DNA from: Motacilla alba alba
Taxonomy: Eukaryota > Chordata > Aves > Passeriformes > Motacillidae
Assembly: GCF_015832195.1 (NCBI RefSeq)
Contig: NC_052017.1
Coordinates: forward strand, 70,557,801 to 70,621,800
Direction of reading: 5' to 3'
Length of the DNA: 64,000 nucleotides
Shown here: one piece after another, positions 61,701 through 64,000 of the stretch
Numbering within the stretch: the stretch's first letter is position 1
Layout of the letters: each line of letters opens with the position of its first letter
Made by a program: the position numbers and the translations under genes
The notes under the pieces: generated by a model
Databases searched by the model: none
Seen by the model: only the letters and a program-made list of their open reading frames with translations
What the model was told of the DNA's origin: nothing

Positions 61701-62717
61701 CTGCAGCAATGTCACTGAGCCAAAAAGCAATAAAGAAACAAAGACAACTCAAAAAGAAAAAAAAAGTCCAGAAAAACAATATTTTATGTGATTATTTGAA
61801 TTCTTATATGGAAATGATTTCTCCTGACTTGTGTCAGGATAGGAAAATAGGAAGGCTGCTGTTTGTCATCTGCATTGCAATAACAGGAGTCTCTTCAACA
61901 TGATCCCATTCCATAAAAGTGGAGGGCAAATAGTAACAGAATCTCAGGATTCACTGAACTTTGTTTAGTGCAGGCTCACACAAATCAGATTGTTTTCTTG
62001 TCTCCATGTTTTCAAGGGCTCCTGGACAGTAGCTGAGCTCTCAGTATGAACTTGATTATGTTGCTAAGACTGTTATTTTCGGGATGGTAATGGCTGTCTA
62101 ATGGTCTTTATTATCTCTACCATCTGATGTCAGAGGAGAAGGGGTACTATGTTACAGAAATTGTCTAAACACAGCATATTTGAATCACACCTTTTTCAGC
62201 TCTCAGGCTTTCCTTGGCATGTTTTCTTTCAGAGGAGCTGATGCTGATGTAAAGCCTGTTGTCTTTTTTCTACAGCAAGCAGGCACTCCAGGATAAGCTC
62301 CTCTGTCCTGCAGCTCCTGCTTAAGGGGCAGAAGCTGAGATCAAGGAGTCAGGAAATTTGTGTTTTGGTGACCATCTCCAATTTGCTCATAAGGGAAAGA
62401 GACTCCACAAAATCTGTCTTACCCACAGGTGACATTTCTGGAACAGAGGCTACGTAAGGTCCATCCAGGAACTTGGGTTCATTGTCGTTGATGTCTTGGA
62501 TTTTGATGATAAACTCTGACTCTGGTTCCATTGGCCGGCCCGTTCTCCTGTCTAGAGCCTGTGCTCTGAGGGTGTACTGTGACCTTTCTTCCCGGTCCAG
62601 CCGCTGAATGGCATGAATGTCCCCTGTGGTATCATCAATTGTGAACACAACACCAGCTCCCTCTCCTGAGAGGATGTATTTGATCGAACCATCTCCCCTG
62701 TCCATGTCAGAGTGGAG
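32975..62717 (-). CDS. CDH22: Type II classical cadherin, CDH22-like; 3' ten coding exons (partial gene)
   Basis: This is a calcium-dependent homophilic cell adhesion receptor of the plasma membrane. Joining 62717-62423, 60732-60613, 57466-57299, 55448-55261, 50623-50370, 47057-46921, 44461-44340, 42412-42295, 35146-34895 and 33474-32975 gives one open frame of 717 residues plus TAA. Every junction is GT-AG and every split codon restores a conserved cadherin residue. Visible features are calcium motifs (DINDNEP, DVNDNPP, DVDEPP, DVNDNAP), a transmembrane helix at about residues 538-558 of the visible part, the juxtamembrane motif [14 protein letters not shown] and a C-terminal catenin-binding tail. 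The exon sizes match what I recall for the type II family. CDH22 is preferred because of the tail ([22 protein letters not shown], the terminal residues LW) and the EC1 segment QRLDREE...[18 protein letters not shown]20 or CDH7 are the alternatives. The first coding exon (signal peptide, prodomain, start of EC1) is outside the window. Confidence 0.9.
33475..34894 (-). other. CDH22: CDH22 last intron (1420 bp)
   Basis: This intron splits the transmembrane helix. If it were retained, the frame would end after about 14 codons. A perfect 11-bp inverted repeat of CA/TG type lies at 34785-34810, about 85 bases downstream of the donor on the transcript. Confidence 0.8.
34785..34810. repeat. Perfect 11-bp inverted repeat (CA/TG hairpin)
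   Basis: The arm ACACATACACA (34785-34795) pairs with TGTGTATGTGT (34800-34810) across a four-base loop. It lies in the last CDH22 intron. Confidence 0.9.
34895..35146 (-). CDS. CDH22: CDH22 exon, EC5 end and most of the transmembrane helix (252 bp)
   Basis: The acceptor TTTCCTGCCCCTAG is followed by AC, completing aspartate, then [17 protein letters not shown]. The exon holds the membrane-proximal cysteines of EC5 (VHVCSCDEE and MSCNAE). It then enters the hydrophobic helix beginning at [14 protein letters not shown], where the donor GTAAAG splits the next valine codon in phase 1. Without splicing, the frame stops after about 14 further codons (stop at 34856-34854). Confidence 0.95.
35262..35301. 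repeat. T-rich low-complexity tract
   Basis: About 40 bases of T with a few interspersed C residues. It lies about 115-155 bases 5' (on the transcript) of the acceptor of the EC5/TM exon. Confidence 0.9.
37268..37545 (+). mobile_element. CR1 LINE 3' fragment
   Basis: The plus-strand text matches the CR1 3' end: a segment near AATGGCCTCAAG, then TTCTTCACTG, GGCTGTCCAGGGAAGTG, GAGTCACC, TTTAGAGGCCTTTTCCAACCT and a final CCATGATTCTG. It reads opposite to CDH22. It is 5'-truncated, as CR1 copies usually are, and diverged. Only the 3' part of ORF2/3'UTR is present, so it is inactive. Confidence 0.85.
40160..40630 (-). mobile_element. CR1 LINE 3' fragment
   Basis: It begins on the plus strand with ATCATAGAATCATAGAAT, the reverse complement of the CR1 terminal repeats, so the element lies on the minus strand. 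It continues with AACCTCTTCCTCATATCCAACCTGAACC and GAGGTCTCCCCTCAGTCTCCTCCAG, characteristic of CR1 3' ORF2. It is about 470 bases, 5'-truncated and in the same orientation as CDH22. Confidence 0.9.
40739..40806. repeat. (TA)n microsatellite, compound with TATG
   Basis: More than 30 bases of pure AT alternation are followed by degenerate TATA/TATG units. It lies just beyond the end of the neighbouring CR1 fragment, inside the largest CDH22 intron. Confidence 0.95.
41893..41913. repeat. A21 homopolymer
   Basis: A run of 21 A residues in intronic sequence with no recognisable retroposed element next to it. Confidence 0.9.
42295..42412 (-). CDS. CDH22: CDH22 exon, EC5 middle (118 bp)
   Basis: The exon has no ATG, so it is easy to overlook. 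The acceptor TTTTGTAG is followed by [20 protein letters not shown], then [19 protein letters not shown] plus one base, and the donor GTAATC. It contains a calcium-binding DRDDP and a potential N-glycosylation site (NFT). It enters in phase 0 and leaves in phase 1, as expected for the family. Confidence 0.95.
42413..44339 (-). other. CDH22: CDH22 intron (1927 bp)
   Basis: The intron lies between the two EC5 exons. It contains a 16-base direct repeat at 43227-43242 and 43246-43261. The 43.5-44.1 kb part has several overlapping short open frames on the plus strand, none recognisable. Confidence 0.8.
44340..44461 (-). CDS. CDH22: CDH22 exon, EC4-EC5 linker and EC5 start (122 bp)
   Basis: The acceptor CTTCTTCTTCCAG is followed by AT, completing asparagine, then [19 protein letters not shown]. 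The linker DVNDNAPEF and the EC5 opening [14 protein letters not shown] follow. It ends in phase 0 with the donor GTGAGA. The cysteine in FVCEN is a conserved EC5 cysteine of type II cadherins. Confidence 0.95.
44462..46920 (-). other. CDH22: CDH22 intron (2459 bp)
   Basis: The intron has donor GTAAGG and acceptor CTTCTTCTTCCAG. I see no repeats, genes or regulatory signatures in it. Confidence 0.8.
46921..47057 (-). CDS. CDH22: CDH22 exon, EC4 second part (137 bp)
   Basis: The acceptor TGTGCTCTTTCAG is followed by one base completing arginine, then [17 protein letters not shown]. The exon continues through the calcium ligand segment LDRED and [11 protein letters not shown], including a potential N-glycosylation site (NIT). 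The donor is GTAAGG in phase 1. Confidence 0.95.
47058..50369 (-). other. CDH22: CDH22 intron (3312 bp)
   Basis: This intron lies within EC4. It contains a T16 run at 49025-49040 and otherwise unremarkable sequence. The donor of the upstream exon is the weak GTCTGT. Confidence 0.8.
49025..49040. repeat. T16 homopolymer
   Basis: A run of 16 T residues in a CDH22 intron. Confidence 0.9.
50370..50623 (-). CDS. CDH22: CDH22 exon, EC3 end and EC4 start (254 bp)
   Basis: The acceptor TTTTTGTCTCCTCAG is followed by [20 protein letters not shown]. The exon carries the EC3-EC4 linker DVDEPPVF, which differs from the usual DxNDN in the way expected of type II cadherins. It ends in [10 protein letters not shown] plus two bases (AG) of the next arginine codon. 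The donor is GTCTGT, weaker than the other donors of this gene. Length and phase match the family. Confidence 0.95.
50624..55260 (-). other. CDH22: CDH22 intron (4637 bp)
   Basis: This intron within EC3 holds a (AGGAC)n-type short tandem near 53621-53637 and a T18 run at 54040-54057. It also has an AT-rich stretch at 54770-55010 with TAATTA/ATTA-type motifs, noted separately as a possible conserved element. No mobile element was recognised. Confidence 0.75.
54040..54057. repeat. T18 homopolymer
   Basis: A run of 18 T residues in a CDH22 intron. Confidence 0.9.
55261..55448 (-). CDS. CDH22: CDH22 exon, EC3 first part (188 bp)
   Basis: The acceptor GCTGCTTGTGCCAG is followed by AG, which completes a lysine codon, then [20 protein letters not shown]. 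The exon ends at GIITVRK in phase 0 with the donor GTAAAG. The calcium-loop residues DLDEG and VDGD are present. The open frame continues about 11 codons into the intron, but this extension has no cadherin resemblance. Confidence 0.95.
55449..57298 (-). other. CDH22: CDH22 intron (1850 bp)
   Basis: The intron lies between the EC2 and EC3 exons, with donor GTGAGT. No repeat or embedded gene is recognised. Confidence 0.8.
57299..57466 (-). CDS. CDH22: CDH22 exon, EC2 second half (168 bp)
   Basis: The acceptor CACTCAATCTCAG is followed by GC, completing glycine, and then [19 protein letters not shown]. The exon ends at PRFPQ plus one base before the donor GTGAGT. It contains the DRE calcium ligand, the classical segment [18 protein letters not shown], a potential N-glycosylation site (NIT) and the EC2-EC3 linker DVNDNPP. 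Both ends are phase 1. Confidence 0.95.
57467..60612 (-). other. CDH22: CDH22 intron with embedded CpG island (3146 bp)
   Basis: The intron separates the two EC2 exons. It is mostly AT-rich, but its 3' part (about 57.9-58.4 kb) is sharply GC- and CpG-rich and is listed separately. The remainder (58.6-60.6 kb) shows no recognisable element. Confidence 0.8.
57897..58362. promoter_or_regulatory. Intragenic CpG island
   Basis: This block is very GC-rich with dense CpG dinucleotides (for example runs around 58070-58140 and 58205-58310), in contrast with the AT-rich introns around it. It lies about 0.4-0.9 kb upstream of the second EC2 exon on the transcribed strand. Such islands usually mark promoters or other regulatory DNA; here that would be an alternative CDH22 start, a divergent or antisense transcript, or an orphan island. 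A plus-strand ATG at 58024 opens an arginine-rich N-terminus ([19 protein letters not shown]) resembling a mitochondrial targeting peptide. A minus-strand GTAAGAG donor lies at 58045-58039. No gene assignment can be made from sequence alone. Confidence 0.55.
60613..60732 (-). CDS. CDH22: CDH22 exon, EC2 first half (120 bp)
   Basis: The acceptor TTTTTTTGTCAG is followed by GC ACC, which completes the split glycine of the previous exon. The exon reads [20 protein letters not shown] and continues to YFSVDSRTG, where the donor GTACGT splits another glycine codon in phase 1. DADDPTYGN is the EC2 calcium-binding loop typical of type II cadherins. An open frame runs on into both flanking introns, but sequence similarity stops at the splice sites. 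Confidence 0.95.
60733..62422 (-). other. CDH22: CDH22 intron (1690 bp)
   Basis: The intron lies between the EC1 and EC2 exons, with donor GTAAGA and acceptor TTTTTTTGTCAG. Apart from a short direct duplication (ATAGGTATTA twice, near 60905-60925) I see nothing notable. The small ORFs here look random. Confidence 0.8.
62423..62717 (-). CDS. CDH22: CDH22 exon, most of EC1 and start of EC2 (295 bp; family exon 3)
   Basis: The acceptor is TTCCTTTCCACAG and the first codons read [10 protein letters not shown]. The exon ends in VPEMSPVG, with the glycine codon split after its first base by the donor GTAAGA. It begins at a codon boundary and ends in phase 1. It carries the EC1 calcium ligands LDREE and the EC1-EC2 linker DINDNEPKF (visible residues 75-83). 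The N-terminal A-strand of EC1, with the tryptophans that swap between partners, is in the preceding exon and not visible. The 295-base length is the usual size of this exon in type II cadherins. Confidence 0.95.
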
Positions 62718-64000
62718 CTGTGGAAAGGAACAGGATTTAATTAGACCATGAGCTGGGTAAGCAGCTGCTGAGAAACACTAAGCACTAAGTGATCATCCCA
62801 AGCATTCTGGTCTCACTGTCCAGAGTGTGTCTTGTGTGTCTTGTGTCTCACTGGGACTCACAAGCTGGTTCTAATGAACTCGCTTTGCTGAAAGGCAAAT
62901 AGTAAAGTCTGTATTGCATAGTTGCAATTAAAAACCCTCTCCTGTCTTCCTGTTTTTGCACCCACAGCTGTGCCAAAAGAAAAGGCAGAGGCACCCGAAC
63001 AGGAACAGGCTCTGTGCCTTTTTGGAATCTCACTCAACACAATAATTATCTTTTGTCTTGTTACAATGGCCACTGAGAAGATTTGGGATAAAGTGAGGTC
63101 AGCAAAGCTGCAGACAGGGATTCCTCACATGGCTTAAGAGGAATCAAATACTACAGGGGTAGCATAATGTTGGGGCAAATAAGGTGAATCTGTTTGGGAT
63201 CAAGGGGAAAGCAGAATGGGAGAGATACCCAGTAAGTGTTATGATTCAGAAATATTTTAATATTTTTCCATTAAATTTTAGTAATAAAATTAGTCTGGAT
63301 CCTTACATCTTCAGGAAGCAGTATTGTCAAACAATAGGTAAGCTAAGCATCAAGAAACAGTTGCTTATGCCCATGGCAGGCTATAGAAATGAGAACCATT
63401 CCAGATTTTCTAGGAAATTAGCAAATAGATTTATTGCATGACTGCTAATTAGTTCTGAGCAGCCACAGATAACTGTGAACGCAACAGAAAAGAGCAAGAG
63501 TAAATGCAGTACTAATTATAATCTAAAACAGGGAAACTAATCATTCCAGGGACTACATTCTGTTAAACACCTGGTTCCCATGAAATACTGGAATGACTAT
63601 CAAAAGCAATCAAATTGGTTAATTTCACTCGCACTATGAAAATCCACAATGGTATGCTCATACTTCCATGCCTTTGAGGAAGAGACCATAAAGGTCAATG
63701 CCCAGTGGCAGTAATCATTCAGTACCAAAAGACAGGAAAGCAAGAGACTTGAGGTGCAAAAATCAAAATGGTTCAAATGTGAATACTGTTTTCCAGTGTG
63801 ATTATCATTGTGGGCGATGAATAAAGGATAAATAATAATTTTAAACAAGCAGTGAAAGTGGGCTGGGTTCAATTAAGCACATCTTAAAGTGCATATATAG
63901 GCAAATAATCTCAGAAATATGGTCAGAATTAGGTGTGTGTTTGATGCTTTGATGAGCTTAAAGGACAGATGGGAGTAATCTTGGAGGATGGGGCCAAACA
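62718..64000 (-). other. CDH22: CDH22 intron upstream of the EC1 exon (partial)
   Basis: No coding exon is seen here on the minus strand. In particular, no signal peptide, prodomain or furin-type cleavage motif was found, so the preceding exon lies beyond the window end. The sequence is ordinary AT-rich intron, with no repeat I recognise. Confidence 0.75.

Overview
The window is vertebrate nuclear DNA, almost certainly from a bird. Its dispersed repeats are CR1 LINEs with the avian-type 3' end (short ATTCTATG-like terminal repeats), and it carries two copies of one solo-LTR-like endogenous retroviral repeat of a type I associate with songbirds. The genes are intron-rich, and there are no operons or other prokaryotic signals.

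The only gene I can support is on the minus strand: the 3' ten coding exons of a classical type II cadherin, best matched to CDH22 (PB-cadherin). Coding exons run from 62717 down to the stop codon at 32977-32975. All ten have consensus AG acceptors and GT donors and keep one continuous reading frame. Their sizes are 295, 120, 168, 188, 254, 137, 122, 118, 252 and 500 bases (2154 in total), encoding 717 residues plus a stop. They cover most of EC1, EC2 to EC5, one transmembrane helix, the p120-catenin-binding juxtamembrane region and the C-terminal beta-catenin-binding region. The signal peptide, prodomain and N-terminal tip of EC1 must lie beyond base 64000. The introns are 1.4 to 7.1 kb and hold CR1 copies, microsatellites and, between the EC2 exons, an isolated CpG island near 57.9-58.4 kb.

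Bases 1 to about 31860 lie downstream of the cadherin. I found no convincing protein-coding exon there. The region holds CR1 fragments, a degenerate LINE reverse-transcriptase relic, two LTR copies in the same orientation about 14 kb apart, small tandem and inverted repeats, and several AT-rich homeodomain-motif-rich stretches that could be conserved noncoding elements of a gene desert.

I saw no dramatic new system. The items most worth checking are the intragenic CpG island with possible alternative first exons on either strand, a possible short-tailed cadherin isoform made by retaining intron 11, an unexplained 165-codon minus-strand ORF near 23.4-23.9 kb, and a few hairpin-forming repeats.
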